From Brumimicrobium sp035497735 (GTDB lineage: Bacteria > Bacteroidota > Bacteroidia > Flavobacteriales_D > Crocinitomicaceae), in the NCBI GenBank assembly GCA_035497735.1, contig DATJCX010000004.1, forward strand, positions 13,347 to 77,346: 64,000 nucleotides of DNA, written 5' to 3'. A model generated the notes under the pieces. The model was not told the DNA's origin and made no database searches. It saw nothing but the letters and a program-made list of their open reading frames with translations. A program made the translations under genes and the position numbers. Position 1 is the stretch's first letter, and the number at the start of each line of letters is the position of its first letter. Positions 44,235 through 53,598 of the stretch are shown here, in pieces.

Positions 44235-46655
44235 ATGAGGAATCTATTAATTCTATTATCAATGGTTATAGCAGGGTACAGTTACGGACAAGAAAACATA
44301 ACTTTTCAAAAACCTTCTGAAGAAATTTTGAAGTTGGCGGATTTCCAAAGACCACCATCTGTATTCATGGACAGTAAAAAGGAAACGCTTATTTTCGTTT
44401 ATCGCGCTACTTACAAAACCTTAGAAGAACTGAACCAAGAAGATTTAAAGTTAGCTGGTTTGAGAATTGATCCAAAGACGAATATTTCAAGTACTATTTC
44501 TTTTGTGAATGGTCTGAAAGTGAAAAGGAAATCAGATAAGGTAGAACAAACACCTAAAGGTTTACCAGAAAACCTGAAATTAGCTCATTTTGGTCTTTCT
44601 CCTAATGAAAAATACTTGTCGTTCACAAATACGGTAGCAAATGGTGTTGAACTATGGATAGTAGATCTAACTAGTTTGAACGCTAAGAAAATAAGTACAA
44701 ACTTTCTGAATGCAAACATGGGGAATCCATATGTATGGCTAAAAGACTCTAAGACTTTAGTTGCACAAGTATTGCCTAAGGATAAAGGAGGATTAAAGAA
44801 TAAGAAAGAAGATTTACCATCAGGACCAACAATCAGTGTGAGTACTGGAGAAGTATCTCAAAATAGAACTTACCAAGATATGTTGAAAAATCTATTGGAC
44901 GAAGAGAACTTTGTAACACTAGGAACTTCCGAGTTGGTAAAGATAGACTTAAATGGAAACCAAAGCTTATTTGCTGAAAAAGCAATTTATTCGGAAATAT
45001 CAGTTTCTCCGAATGGGGAGTATATTTTAATCAGTACGATTCATAAACCATTTTCATACATGGTACCTTACTATAGATTCCCGATGAAGGAAGTGGTATA
45101 TAGTGTAGGGGGAGAATTGATAAAAGAAGTAAATGATGTTCCGCTGAATGAAATTCTACCAAAAGGTTTCTCTTCTGTTCGTAAGGGGAAAAGAAATATG
45201 ACATGGAGAGCTGATGCACCAGCAACACTTTACTATGTTGAGGCATTAGATGAAGGAGACCAATCGGTTGAAGTTGCTCATAGAGATGAGGTTTTCTTAT
45301 GGGAAGCACCATTTGCTACTTCGCCAAAATCAATTTTTAAGACGGTTAATAGATATAGCGGTATTACCTGGGGGAATGAGGAGAATGCTTTTGTTACAGA
45401 GTTCTGGTATGATACAAGAAACATAAAACAGCATTGGTTGAATCCTAAAACTGGAGAGTCTAAATTATTTTCTGATAGAAATTATCAAGATATTTATAGT
45501 AATCCAGGAAGCTTCCATACTGTTAAGAATGAATATGCGCGAAATGTTGTCGAAATTATAGGTAACAAAGCACATTTGATAGGAGAGGGTTATACCAAAG
45601 AAGGACAATTTCCATTTATAGATGAGCTAGATTTAAAAACATTAAAATCAAAACGTCTATATACTGTTAAAACGACAACTAAGAAGGAAGACGTAATTGA
45701 CATTCTTGATATTAAGAAGGGAAACATCCTGGTGTTGGTGCAATCTCCTTCAGAGTATCCCAATTATTTCGTTAGAAACATAAAATCTAATAAAAGTACA
45801 GCACTTACGAATTTCGAAAATCCATTTAAAGGAATTAAAGATGTTCACAAAGAAGTAATTCAATATAAGAGAGAAGACGGTGTTCAATTATCTGGTACAC
45901 TTTACTTACCTGCTGGTTATGATAGAAAGGCGAAAACAGAGAAACTTCCCTTATTGATTTGGGCTTATCCAACAGAATATAAAGACAAGGCAACTGCGGG
46001 AATGAGTAAACAGAATCCAAACTCATTTACTTATCCATATTACGGTTCATTTGTGTACTGGGTAGCAAAGGGGTATGCTGTACTTGATGATGCTTCTTTC
46101 CCTATCGTAGGAGAAGGAGACAATGAGCCAAATGACAATTTCATCGAGCAGTTGGTAGCAAATGGAAAAGCAGCTATTGATGCAGTTGATAATTTAGGTT
46201 TTATCGATAGAAGTAGAGTAGGAGTTGGAGGACATTCTTATGGAGCGTTTATGACAGCCAATTTACTGTCTCATTCTGACTTATTTGCTTGTGGAATTGC
46301 AAGAAGTGGTGCTTATAATAGAACGTTAACGCCTTTTGGCTTCCAAAGTGAGCAAAGAAACTATTGGGATAATCCAGATTTGTACAATACCATGTCGCCC
46401 TTTATGAATGCTGATAAGATGAAAACTCCAATGTTGTTAGTTCACGGAGAGGAAGATAATAACAGTGGAACATATACAGAGCAAACAAAACGTTACTTCG
46501 ATGCTTTAAAGAATTTAGGAGCGCCAGTTCGTATGGTTTTATTGCCGAAGGAATCACATGGATATGTAGCAAGAGAGAATATCCTTCACCTACTTTGGGA
46601 ACAAGATGTGTTCTTAGAGAAGTATTTAAAAGGTGAAAAAGGTAAAAAAGATTAA
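44235..46655 (+). CDS. Secreted S9-family prolyl oligopeptidase-like peptidase
   Basis: An 806-residue exported serine peptidase. Signal peptide ILLSMVIAGYSYGQ; an N-terminal beta-propeller of about 500 residues (LKLAHFGLSPNEKYLSFTN, VSPNGEYILIST); then an alpha/beta hydrolase domain. Catalytic serine lies in GVGGHSYGAFM, aspartate in LLVHGEEDNN and histidine in LLPKESHGYVAREN. The EGDNEPND stretch and long propeller resemble S9D/glutamyl-type peptidases rather than classic POP. It probably degrades peptides in the periplasm or outside. Start at 44235 chosen from the signal peptide and promoter; the in-frame TTG at 44214 lies inside the -7 box. Confidence 0.92.
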   Translation: MRNLLILLSMVIAGYSYGQENITFQKPSEEILKLADFQRPPSVFMDSKKETLIFVYRATYKTLEELNQEDLKLAGLRIDPKTNISSTISFVNGLKVKRKSDKVEQTPKGLPENLKLAHFGLSPNEKYLSFTNTVANGVELWIVDLTSLNAKKISTNFLNANMGNPYVWLKDSKTLVAQVLPKDKGGLKNKKEDLPSGPTISVSTGEVSQNRTYQDMLKNLLDEENFVTLGTSELVKIDLNGNQSLFAEKAIYSEISVSPNGEYILISTIHKPFSYMVPYYRFPMKEVVYSVGGELIKEVNDVPLNEILPKGFSSVRKGKRNMTWRADAPATLYYVEALDEGDQSVEVAHRDEVFLWEAPFATSPKSIFKTVNRYSGITWGNEENAFVTEFWYDTRNIKQHWLNPKTGESKLFSDRNYQDIYSNPGSFHTVKNEYARNVVEIIGNKAHLIGEGYTKEGQFPFIDELDLKTLKSKRLYTVKTTTKKEDVIDILDIKKGNILVLVQSPSEYPNYFVRNIKSNKSTALTNFENPFKGIKDVHKEVIQYKREDGVQLSGTLYLPAGYDRKAKTEKLPLLIWAYPTEYKDKATAGMSKQNPNSFTYPYYGSFVYWVAKGYAVLDDASFPIVGEGDNEPNDNFIEQLVANGKAAIDAVDNLGFIDRSRVGVGGHSYGAFMTANLLSHSDLFACGIARSGAYNRTLTPFGFQSEQRNYWDNPDLYNTMSPFMNADKMKTPMLLVHGEEDNNSGTYTEQTKRYFDALKNLGAPVRMVLLPKESHGYVARENILHLLWEQDVFLEKYLKGEKGKKD

Positions 46656-46683
46656 TTCGTTTAGAGAAAATTAAGATTTTTTA

Positions 46684-46708
46684 AGGGGAATTTAGGTTCC
46701 CCTTTTTT
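46684..46708. terminator. Terminator between S9 peptidase and TIGR02757 genes
   Basis: GGGGAA/TTCCCC hairpin with a 6-base loop, followed by six T residues on the plus strand and preceded by AA on the other; it serves the plus-strand peptidase gene and possibly both convergent genes. Confidence 0.85.
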
Positions 46709-46720
46709 ATTATAATTGTT

Positions 46721-47524
46721 TTACTGTAGATGTTCAAAGATTTCCTTTAACTCACCACTTTCTCCCAAACCAAATAATGCAAAGTCATACCTTGCCGGGT
46801 CATTCGGGTCTAGTTTTCGAAGATTGTCCATCAATTCATCCAAGGCCTTCCAATCGTCTTGCTTTCTTGTAATAAGTCCAAGTGCTCTGGCAACTGTACT
46901 TGTGTGAATGTCCAGAGGAATATATAATTCATGCATAGCAATCTTATCCCATATTCCAAAATCAACACCGTTCTCATCTTTTCTAACCATCCAACGTAAA
47001 AACATGTTGATTCTCTTAGCTGCTGAACCTTTTGCAGGATTGGCAATGTGTTTTTCACTTCTTGCTTCGTGTGGAACTTTCATGAACTCATTGCGGAAAT
47101 TGATGATTCTATTTTTTATTCCACTTTCCCCCGGTTTTAAGTAAAACCAGTCTTCAAGGGAGTCGTATTCGTTGTAACATTGTTGTAGTCCACGGAAAAT
47201 AAAGTCTAAATCCGTTGTGTTGAAAGTACGGTGTGTAAAAGCCTTTTCTCCCAACATACCTGGCTCGTAAGCCAAAACAAAGTTGAATGGGTCGTTGTCC
47301 ATAATGTCAAGCAACTTCTCGCCATTATCGATGATCATTTTTCTTTTCCCCCAAGCGATAAGTGCAATGATAAAAGCAACTATCTCTCTGTCTTGTTTTC
47401 TTCTAAATCGATGAGGTAGAAGAATGGGGTCTGATTTGATAAAGTTTAGCATGTTATACTGAACAGCTTTTGCATTCAGTAACAGTTTTACCTCTTCAGG
47501 ATTAAGTTTATATGAATTTTCCAT
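46721..47524 (-). CDS. TIGR02757 (DUF2400) family protein
   Basis: A 267-residue soluble protein of a conserved Bacteroidetes/proteobacterial family of unknown function. Features are an N-terminal helical part (LLLNAKAVQYNMLNFIKSDP), FIIALIAWGKRKMI, KRINMFLRWMVRKDENGVDF and CxP-free VARALGLITRKQDDW. The latter segments recall helix-hairpin-helix DNA-glycosylase folds. It overlaps the lolD gene by 17 bp and is therefore co-translated with it. Biochemical role unknown. Confidence 0.85.
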   Translation of the reverse strand: MENSYKLNPEEVKLLLNAKAVQYNMLNFIKSDPILLPHRFRRKQDREIVAFIIALIAWGKRKMIIDNGEKLLDIMDNDPFNFVLAYEPGMLGEKAFTHRTFNTTDLDFIFRGLQQCYNEYDSLEDWFYLKPGESGIKNRIINFRNEFMKVPHEARSEKHIANPAKGSAAKRINMFLRWMVRKDENGVDFGIWDKIAMHELYIPLDIHTSTVARALGLITRKQDDWKALDELMDNLRKLDPNDPARYDFALFGLGESGELKEIFEHLQ

Positions 47525-48158
47525 CGGCCATTTCTAATTTTCGGTCGGATATATCTGCTAAATTTGTGTTGTGGGTAACAATGATGAAGGTTTGCCCAAA
47601 ATCTTCTCTTAGTTTAAAGAAAAGTTGGTGTAATTCTTCTGAATTTTTGGTGTCTAAATTCCCTGAAGGTTCATCTGCTAGAATTACTTTCGGACCATTG
47701 ATTAAGGCACGTGCTACCGCTACTCGTTGTTGCTCTCCTCCAGAAAGGGCTGAAGGTTTATGTGAGTCTCGATTCCTTAAATTCAAGAAAGAGAATAAGT
47801 CCTTGGCACGTTTTTCCGCTTCTTGTTTATTATCGCCTCTAATAAGTGCTGGTAATATGGCGTTTTCTAAAGCAGAAAATTCTGGCAATAGTTGGTGGAA
47901 TTGAAAAACAAAGCCAACAGATTCATTTCTGAATTTAGCCAATTGTTTTTGAGACATTTTAAAAGGTTCTTGTTCGCCAACGCGGTAAGATCCAGCATCG
48001 GGTCGCTCCAATGTTCCAAGTATCTGAAGTAGGGTTGTTTTACCCGCTCCAGAAGCACCAACAATGGAAATTAATTCTCCTTTTTTTACGGTAATGTCTA
48101 TGCCTTTTAAGATCTCAACGTTTCCGTATGATTTTGTGATATTTTTTGCTTCAATCAT
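47508..48158 (-). CDS. lolD: LolD-type ABC transporter ATP-binding protein
   Basis: A 216-residue ATPase of the MacB/LolD class that powers lipoprotein release from the inner membrane. Walker A is GASGAGKTTLLQILG, the Q-loop FVFQFHQLLPEFSALENA, the signature LSGGEQQRVAVARAL, Walker B VILADEPSGNLD and the H-loop VTHN. The FHQLLPEF Q-loop favours LolD over MacB. No permease lies nearby, as is usual in Bacteroidetes. The start at 48158 gives the canonical MIEAKNITKSYGN. Confidence 0.9.
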   Translation of the reverse strand: MIEAKNITKSYGNVEILKGIDITVKKGELISIVGASGAGKTTLLQILGTLERPDAGSYRVGEQEPFKMSQKQLAKFRNESVGFVFQFHQLLPEFSALENAILPALIRGDNKQEAEKRAKDLFSFLNLRNRDSHKPSALSGGEQQRVAVARALINGPKVILADEPSGNLDTKNSEELHQLFFKLREDFGQTFIIVTHNTNLADISDRKLEMADGKFI

Positions 48159-48290
48159 TTCACCACGAAATTAGCAATTATTTTTAAAAATTCATTTGAT
48201 TATCTATGAACAAATTATAGACCTGTATTGTTATGAGGTCCATATATTTTTGTTTTATATCTAAATGAAAAGCACTAATTCATTATTTGT

Positions 48291-48322
48291 TTTGACTTTC
48301 AAACTAAAAATGTTTAAATTTG
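48291..48322 (+). promoter_or_regulatory. Strong Bacteroidetes promoter of the site-2 protease gene
   Basis: TTTG (48291-48294) and TAAATTTG (48315-48322) are separated by 20 bp, an excellent match to the consensus. The ATG at 48333 is only 10 bases after the -7 box, giving a leader of a few bases. Confidence 0.75.
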
Positions 48323-48332
48323 TTAGTATAAT

Positions 48333-49283
48333 ATGGAAAACATCGATCATCAATATCCTCAAAAACCAACTCTTCTAAAGCGAAAGAGTAAAAGGCACAT
48401 TTCAATTACAATCATGTCGATTGTGTTGTTTGCCCTTACATTCTCTTTAATTATCAATGATTATTATTTGATTTTTTTGCTTTTAGGTGTGTTGCTGTTT
48501 CATGAATTGGGACATTTCTTGTTGATGAAGTTGTTTAATTATGAAGAATTAAACATGCTTTTCATTCCATTTATGGGGGCGATGGTTTCTGGAAGAAAGA
48601 AGAAGTATTCTCAAGTTGAGAGTGCCTTAATGATTATTGCTGGACCTTTACCTGGAATTCTTCTCGGTGCTTCTTTGTTGATATATAACTGGTTGCCAGC
48701 TGAAGCACTTTCTATTCAAGTTGGTGTTCTGTTGATAATCTTAAATGTCATGAATTTGGCTCCTATAGAACCATTGGATGGCGGGAAATTGGTCCGAGTG
48801 CTGTTCTTTAATAAGTTTGAACTGGCACAATTGATTTTTTCAGTAATCTCTTCTTTAGCTATCATGGGAATCGGTATTTACTTCAATTCTATTGTTCTTA
48901 CTATTTTCGGTTTCCTACTAGGATTTAGAATAAAAGGAAAGCATAAAATGTATTTAATCCGCAAGGATATGGAGGAGGAAGGAATTAATTATGAGTCGAA
49001 TTATGAAGACTTATCCAACAAAGCATTCTCGAAAATAAAAAATATACTAATCGAACATACTCCGGTTTTAAAAGACCTTGAAGAATACGAAGAAGCAGAA
49101 AAGTATGGACATTTAATGGCGAAGCAAGTGGACGGAGTTTTGTATCCGCCAATGAAAAAAGACGCTTCTATTTGGTTTAAAATTTTCATGCTGCTTCTAT
49201 GGGGTGGTGGAATTTTTATTTCAATTTATGCTATTATCAATAAAGATATTAATTCAATAGTCAATGCGTTTCAAAATAGGTGA
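48333..49283 (+). CDS. Site-2 protease family (M50) membrane metalloprotease
   Basis: A 316-residue polytopic protein. The zinc motif HELGH sits in helix LFHELGHFLLMKLF near residue 70, and the second metal-ligand block is NLAPIEPLDGGKLV near 150, the hallmarks of intramembrane S2P proteases. No PDZ domain is present, so it is the minimal type. A C-terminal cytosolic region of about 70 residues is followed by a last hydrophobic helix (FMLLLWGGGIFISIYAI). Natural substrates are membrane-bound regulators; none is adjacent. The Smr-domain gene starts inside its last codons (20-bp overlap). Confidence 0.9.
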   Translation: MENIDHQYPQKPTLLKRKSKRHISITIMSIVLFALTFSLIINDYYLIFLLLGVLLFHELGHFLLMKLFNYEELNMLFIPFMGAMVSGRKKKYSQVESALMIIAGPLPGILLGASLLIYNWLPAEALSIQVGVLLIILNVMNLAPIEPLDGGKLVRVLFFNKFELAQLIFSVISSLAIMGIGIYFNSIVLTIFGFLLGFRIKGKHKMYLIRKDMEEEGINYESNYEDLSNKAFSKIKNILIEHTPVLKDLEEYEEAEKYGHLMAKQVDGVLYPPMKKDASIWFKIFMLLLWGGGIFISIYAIINKDINSIVNAFQNR

Positions 49284-49803
49284 GAAGGTAACATTCATGC
49301 ATGAATCGGGTTATGGTGTTGTACTTTCTTATAAAGATGCCAACTGTGTAATTGTAGAAGATGAATCGGGATTCGATAGAGAGTTTCTTGAAAATGAATT
49401 GGTGAAAATTCTTGGAGATCATTCCGGAGCAATTGCCAATAGTTATGACAAAGATGGTTATGAAATGCCTGATAATTACGGTCAAACTAGTCCTAGAGGA
49501 TTAACGAAAAGTAAGGACTTTTGGGAAATCGACTTACATTCTCACATGATAATGGATTCTGAACGCGGTTTATCCAATGGACAGATCCTTACGAGACAAC
49601 TTTACGAGTTTAAACGTTCTTTTAAAGAAGCGAAAATGAACTTAATACGCAAGTTAATTGTTATACATGGAGTAGGTGAAGGTGTTCTTAAAACAGAAAT
49701 AAGAGAATACCTTGCTGGACAAGTAGGAATCGAGTTTTATGACGCTAGTTTTCGAGAATATGGAAAAGGCGCAACAGAAATTCGTATCTATTATAAACAG
49801 TAG
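49264..49803 (+). CDS. Smr-domain protein with DUF2027-like N terminus
   Basis: A 179-residue soluble protein. The first 70 residues form a small beta-barrel-like domain (FKIGEKVTFMHESGYGVVLS). Then DLHSH (residues 97-101) and VIHGVGEGVLKTEIREYL form the Smr domain of MutS2-like nucleases; the DxH and HGxGxG motifs are intact. Smr domains cleave or bind branched nucleic acid, and recent work on the family links them to ribosome rescue. It is coupled by a 20-bp overlap to the site-2 protease gene. Confidence 0.88.
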   Translation: MRFKIGEKVTFMHESGYGVVLSYKDANCVIVEDESGFDREFLENELVKILGDHSGAIANSYDKDGYEMPDNYGQTSPRGLTKSKDFWEIDLHSHMIMDSERGLSNGQILTRQLYEFKRSFKEAKMNLIRKLIVIHGVGEGVLKTEIREYLAGQVGIEFYDASFREYGKGATEIRIYYKQ

Positions 49804-49856
49804 GAAAGTAAAAATATTAAACCCAACCACGTGGTTGAAAATTAAAAAAGAAACGT

Positions 49857-50396
49857 ATGAAAGCAGTATTATTAAGCATTAGTATTTTATTAACAACATT
49901 CGCAATGGCACAAAATCACTCAATTTACGATTACGAAATTGAGACAATCGATGGGAAAACCATTAGTATGTCACAGTTTAAAGGGAAGAAAATTATGATA
50001 GTGAATACGGCATCAAAATGCGGCTTCACACCTCAGTATGAACAATTACAGGCACTTTATGCTGAGTATAAAGATCAAAACTTTGTTATTATTGGATTTC
50101 CAGCAAATGACTTTTTAAAGCAAGAACCTGGTTCAAATGAGGAAATCGCTGCTTTTTGTCAAAAGAATTATGGAGTAGATTTCCCAATGATGGCAAAAAT
50201 TAGCGTGAAAGGTAAAGAAATGGCGCCTATATATGAGTGGTTAACTTCTAAAGAGTTAAACGGTAAGGCCGACAGTTCAGTAAAATGGAATTTCCAGAAA
50301 TACTTGATTGGAACAGATGGTAAACTTGAGGAAATGTATTACTCTAAAGTTGCGCCAAACGATGCAGTTATTATCGACTGGATTAAGAAGAAATAA
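49857..50396 (+). CDS. Secreted glutathione peroxidase-family peroxidase
   Basis: A 179-residue exported peroxidase. Signal peptide AVLLSISILLTTFAMAQ; the catalytic block is NTASKCGFTPQYEQL with cysteine in place of selenocysteine. Then FPANDFLKQEPGSNEEIAAF, containing the usual Gln/Asn region, and WNFQKYLIG with the conserved tryptophan and asparagine. Bacterial members mostly use thioredoxin rather than glutathione and reduce lipid or hydrogen peroxide. It starts 53 bp after the Smr gene and could be transcribed with it. Confidence 0.93.
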   Translation: MKAVLLSISILLTTFAMAQNHSIYDYEIETIDGKTISMSQFKGKKIMIVNTASKCGFTPQYEQLQALYAEYKDQNFVIIGFPANDFLKQEPGSNEEIAAFCQKNYGVDFPMMAKISVKGKEMAPIYEWLTSKELNGKADSSVKWNFQKYLIGTDGKLEEMYYSKVAPNDAVIIDWIKKK

Positions 50397-50409
50397 GCAA
50401 TTATTATCC

Positions 50410-51933
50410 TTATTTTATTTCCTGATTTCCATTCAATCCTTTGGGCTGAATGGAAATTGCTATTAGTGCAAGTACCGCTGTAATAGCCATTACGAGGTAA
50501 ACATTATGTGTCGCCTCAAAGAATCCGTGCTTTAAATAATCGAGAACTGTAGCGCTTGTTTCAGGTGCTTGTAATACATCAACGACATCATTCACTTCTG
50601 GTAATTTTCCATCTAATTGAGCGGGAGCGTTTCTTAAATGTTTTCCCATAGAAGCATTAAAAACTCCTCCTAAAATTGCTGCACCTATACTTTGTCCTAG
50701 ATAACGGGCAAACATATTTGTACTTGTTACTACACCTCTTTTTTCCCAAGGAACTTTCGATTGAATTCCAACCATAGTAGAAGTTGAGAGTAAACCGTAT
50801 CCAGCTCCCATTAAAACATGATTGACAACTAGCATCCATACACTTGCTTGAAAGGGCAGTAAGACGAATGTGGTACTAAGTACAATCAAAATAATAGCAC
50901 CCATCATTCCTGTACTCCTGAAACCTATTCTTAAGTAAAGTTTTCCAGATAGGGAAGAAGCGATAGGCCAACCGATACTGATGCTCGCTAAGACAAATCC
51001 AGAAGCAATTGCACCTAGACTAAGAACAGATTGACCGAACATCGGTAAATACATGTTAGGACCAATCATAATCGTTCCCATTGCAATCATAGCAAGGTTT
51101 GCTCCAACTAAAGTTCTATCTTGCCAAACCCATTTTGGTAAAATAGGTTCAGGACTCTTTTTCTCTACATAGACTGTAGCAATAATCAAAAGAATAGAAA
51201 TGGTAATCATGGTAAAACTCGTAGAAGAATTCCATGCCCAAGCTTGTCCACCTTCCATTAAGGTATAGATAACTGTTCCGCCTGTAATTAACATCATAAA
51301 AGCACCAGGAATATCGAGTTTACGCTTTTGTTTTACAACATTTTCTTTTAGAAAAATCATGATTAAAATGATGGAAATAAGTCCGATAGGAATGTTAATT
51401 AAGAAAATCCATCGCCACGACATATATTCTGCGAATGCACCACCCAAAGCAGGACCGACAATAGCGGCCATTCCCCAAACACTGGACAACCACCCTTGAA
51501 TCTTAGCTCTTTCTTCTAGAGAAAATAAATCCCCTGCTAATGTATTTACATTGGCCATAATTGCACCAGCGCCAATTCCTTGTAAACCACGGAATACAAT
51601 TAAAGAAAGCATGTCCCAAGCAAAAGCAGAAGTAGCAGAACCAATCAAGAATACGATTGTTCCAAATATTAGAATGGGTTTTCGCCCATAGAGGTCGGCT
51701 AGCTTCCCATAAATCGGAATGGTAACCATTTGAGTCAGCAGGTAAATAGAAAATACCCAACTAAACATCGAAAATCCACCAAGGTCTCCAACGATATGTG
51801 GAATTGCCGTAGAAACAATAGTAGCATCCATGGCAGCTAGCATAATGGTAAACATTAAGGCAGCTAAAATCCAACCTCTTCCATTGGTAGAGTACTTTGT
51901 TTTTGTTTCTTTTACTATTTTTTGATCCGACAT
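50410..51933 (-). CDS. DHA2-family (EmrB/QacA-like) drug:proton antiporter
   Basis: A 507-residue inner-membrane protein with about 14 helices. It has MFS motif A GKLADLYGRKP, the DHA1/DHA2 motif C-like GPALGGAFAEYMSWRWIFLI and MDATIVSTAIPHIVGDLG near the start, the D1 motif of 14-helix drug pumps. The C-terminal extension after the last helix is short. No HlyD-type adaptor or TolC gene is next to it and no regulator flanks it. It converges with the peroxidase gene. Confidence 0.92.
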   Translation of the reverse strand: MSDQKIVKETKTKYSTNGRGWILAALMFTIMLAAMDATIVSTAIPHIVGDLGGFSMFSWVFSIYLLTQMVTIPIYGKLADLYGRKPILIFGTIVFLIGSATSAFAWDMLSLIVFRGLQGIGAGAIMANVNTLAGDLFSLEERAKIQGWLSSVWGMAAIVGPALGGAFAEYMSWRWIFLINIPIGLISIILIMIFLKENVVKQKRKLDIPGAFMMLITGGTVIYTLMEGGQAWAWNSSTSFTMITISILLIIATVYVEKKSPEPILPKWVWQDRTLVGANLAMIAMGTIMIGPNMYLPMFGQSVLSLGAIASGFVLASISIGWPIASSLSGKLYLRIGFRSTGMMGAIILIVLSTTFVLLPFQASVWMLVVNHVLMGAGYGLLSTSTMVGIQSKVPWEKRGVVTSTNMFARYLGQSIGAAILGGVFNASMGKHLRNAPAQLDGKLPEVNDVVDVLQAPETSATVLDYLKHGFFEATHNVYLVMAITAVLALIAISIQPKGLNGNQEIK

Positions 51934-52074
51934 AATTGAAAAAACAAAGATAAAGGAAATAAGTTTTGAGATTCCAGGAAGTCTTTAAATATGATGTTAA
52001 ATAAACTTTTCTTAATGGATTTTACGTTTTGTTAAACTTTAACCTTTATTTTAGTGAAAAATAATATTTAAGAA

Positions 52075-52671
52075 ATGGATTTTACACAAATACTTAACAG
52101 TGATCTAGGTAAACAGATTATTGATGGAATTGGACAAAAAACAGGAACATCTGAAAAAGAAACAAAAGCAGTTGTAACAGAAGGAATGCCTGTTCTATTC
52201 GGTATGCTACAAAAAAATGCTTCAGAGAAAGGAGCTGCTGGAATTTTGGATGCTTTAAAGCAACATGACGGTAGTATTCTAGAAAATATTTCTGGTTTTT
52301 TGGGAGGAGCAGATGGAGCCGATGGTGAAAAAATATTAGGTCATATTTTAGGCGCTAAAAAAAACGATGTAGAAAAAGCAATTAGTCAGAAGTCGGGAGT
52401 AGATTTAGGAAGTGTTGCTAAAATATTACCATTGCTAGCTCCTATCGTAATGGGCTATTTAGGTAAAAGTAATAAGTCTGGCGGCGGAATGGACCTAGGT
52501 AGTATTTTAGGCGGATTAATGGGTGGAGGAAAGTCAGGCGGTGGATCTGACATCTTATCTTCTGTTTTAGGAGGAAAAGGAGGAGATATTCTTGACGCTG
52601 TAACAGGCGGAGGTAAAAAAGGAGGAGGACTAGGTGGAATGCTTGGTGGGCTTTTTGGAGGAAAAAAATAA
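52075..52671 (+). CDS. DUF937 (YidB-like) protein with glycine-rich tail
   Basis: A 198-residue cytosolic protein. DUF937 segments are LNSDLGKQIIDGIGQKTGTS and VDLGSVAKILPLLAPIVMGY. The final 55 residues are glycine-rich short repeats (LGGLMGGGKSGGGSD, GGGLGGMLGGLFGGKK), rather like a low-complexity linker. The family is functionally uncharacterised. It is monocistronic with a very stable hairpin 12 bp after the stop. Confidence 0.85.
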   Translation: MDFTQILNSDLGKQIIDGIGQKTGTSEKETKAVVTEGMPVLFGMLQKNASEKGAAGILDALKQHDGSILENISGFLGGADGADGEKILGHILGAKKNDVEKAISQKSGVDLGSVAKILPLLAPIVMGYLGKSNKSGGGMDLGSILGGLMGGGKSGGGSDILSSVLGGKGGDILDAVTGGGKKGGGLGGMLGGLFGGKK

Positions 52672-52683
52672 GTGATAAAAACC

Positions 52684-52712
52684 AAGAAAGACGTGCCATG
52701 CACGTCTTTCTT
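52684..52712. terminator. Terminator after the DUF937 gene
   Basis: AAGAAAGACGTGC and GCACGTCTTTCTT form a perfect 13-bp stem with a CAT loop, 12 bp after the stop codon. Confidence 0.85.
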
Positions 52713-52777
52713 GTTATAATTAGCATTTAAATTAGGTCGTTAATGACTAATAAATTCCTTATAATAAACCGAAAAGT

Positions 52778-53239
52778 TTATGATTTTGGATTTTCTTTGT
52801 TCTTATTAATAAGTTGATTTACTGCAGAAACGATTTTCTCTTTATTTTGAAAGTATAAATTGTCTGCAATTGATTTCAATATTAACTTAATTGATGTTTT
52901 AGCCGAACTCTCTTCAGAGTTTAATTTATCTTTTTGGGTTTTCTTAATGAACATCAAGCCGATAGATTGATAGGCTAAATCTAAGCTTAATTCAATTAAG
53001 TTATTATTGCCTTTATTTTCTTCTTCTTTTGAGTCTAGATTTAAAAAACCTAAAACACTAGAAGATTGTTTTCCCAATTTGCTAAAAGGAGAGAAACCTT
53101 TCAAGAGACCAATTAATTTTGTAGGTCTCAAATCAAGTTTGAAATGATTTTCTACTCTTATATTTGCTTCATCAACGACGCTTTGTAGCCTTTCTTCCTC
53201 CTCTAGAAGTTCTTGATATGATGTAAATGATCTTTTCAT
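52778..53239 (-). CDS. Uncharacterised cytosolic protein of the YtxH/holin operon
   Basis: A 153-residue charged, helical protein (LLEEEERLQSVVDEANIRVE; NKEKIVSAVNQLINKN) without membrane helix. It overlaps the upstream holin-like gene by 4 bp (ATGA). In Bacteroidetes genomes such a gene often follows the YtxH and holin genes, suggesting a joint envelope- or stress-related role. I cannot name the family with certainty. Confidence 0.65.
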   Translation of the reverse strand: MKRSFTSYQELLEEEERLQSVVDEANIRVENHFKLDLRPTKLIGLLKGFSPFSKLGKQSSSVLGFLNLDSKEEENKGNNNLIELSLDLAYQSIGLMFIKKTQKDKLNSEESSAKTSIKLILKSIADNLYFQNKEKIVSAVNQLINKNKENPKS

Positions 53240-53574
53240 TGCTTAGTAAATATACGGGTGAAGAAATTTAGTAAAAAACCATACGTTGATTTTTTAAACA
53301 AGTACATAAGTCCAATTATTAATAAAGGAATTGCTCCAGTAATTAAAAAACCTAAAGCATAGGAATCTAAAAGTTGACCAATAAATAAAGCCAATGCAAT
53401 ACTTAAAAATGAAAAACCTAATAACATAAAAATAAGGATGAAAAGGCTAAAGGTTACTTTTGAAGAAACCTCTACAGCTTTTTTAACGCCTTTTAGTTGA
53501 ATTAATTCAAGGTGAGCATTAAGCCAGTTTTTAAGATCTTCTATTCCTTGTTTAAACGGATTAAATATTTTCAT
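53236..53574 (-). CDS. Phage-holin-like (DUF1469/Holin-X type) membrane protein
   Basis: A 112-residue protein. A soluble amphipathic N-terminal helix (IEDLKNWLNAHLELIQLKG) leads to two hydrophobic helices, FSLFILIFMLLGFSFLSIALA and LGFLITGAIPLLIIGLMYLF, then a short basic tail. The layout is that of the DUF1469/Holin-X family, chromosomal proteins despite the phage label. No phage genes are nearby. Operon with YtxH gene upstream (24-bp gap) and the helical protein downstream (4-bp overlap). Confidence 0.8.
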   Translation of the reverse strand: MKIFNPFKQGIEDLKNWLNAHLELIQLKGVKKAVEVSSKVTFSLFILIFMLLGFSFLSIALALFIGQLLDSYALGFLITGAIPLLIIGLMYLFKKSTYGFLLNFFTRIFTKQ

Positions 53575-53598
53575 TTTTAAATAGTTTCTGTGAATTGA

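Noticed and set aside
53236..53574. Prophage holin
   Set aside because: No other phage gene nearby; the operon with YtxH is a normal chromosomal arrangement.
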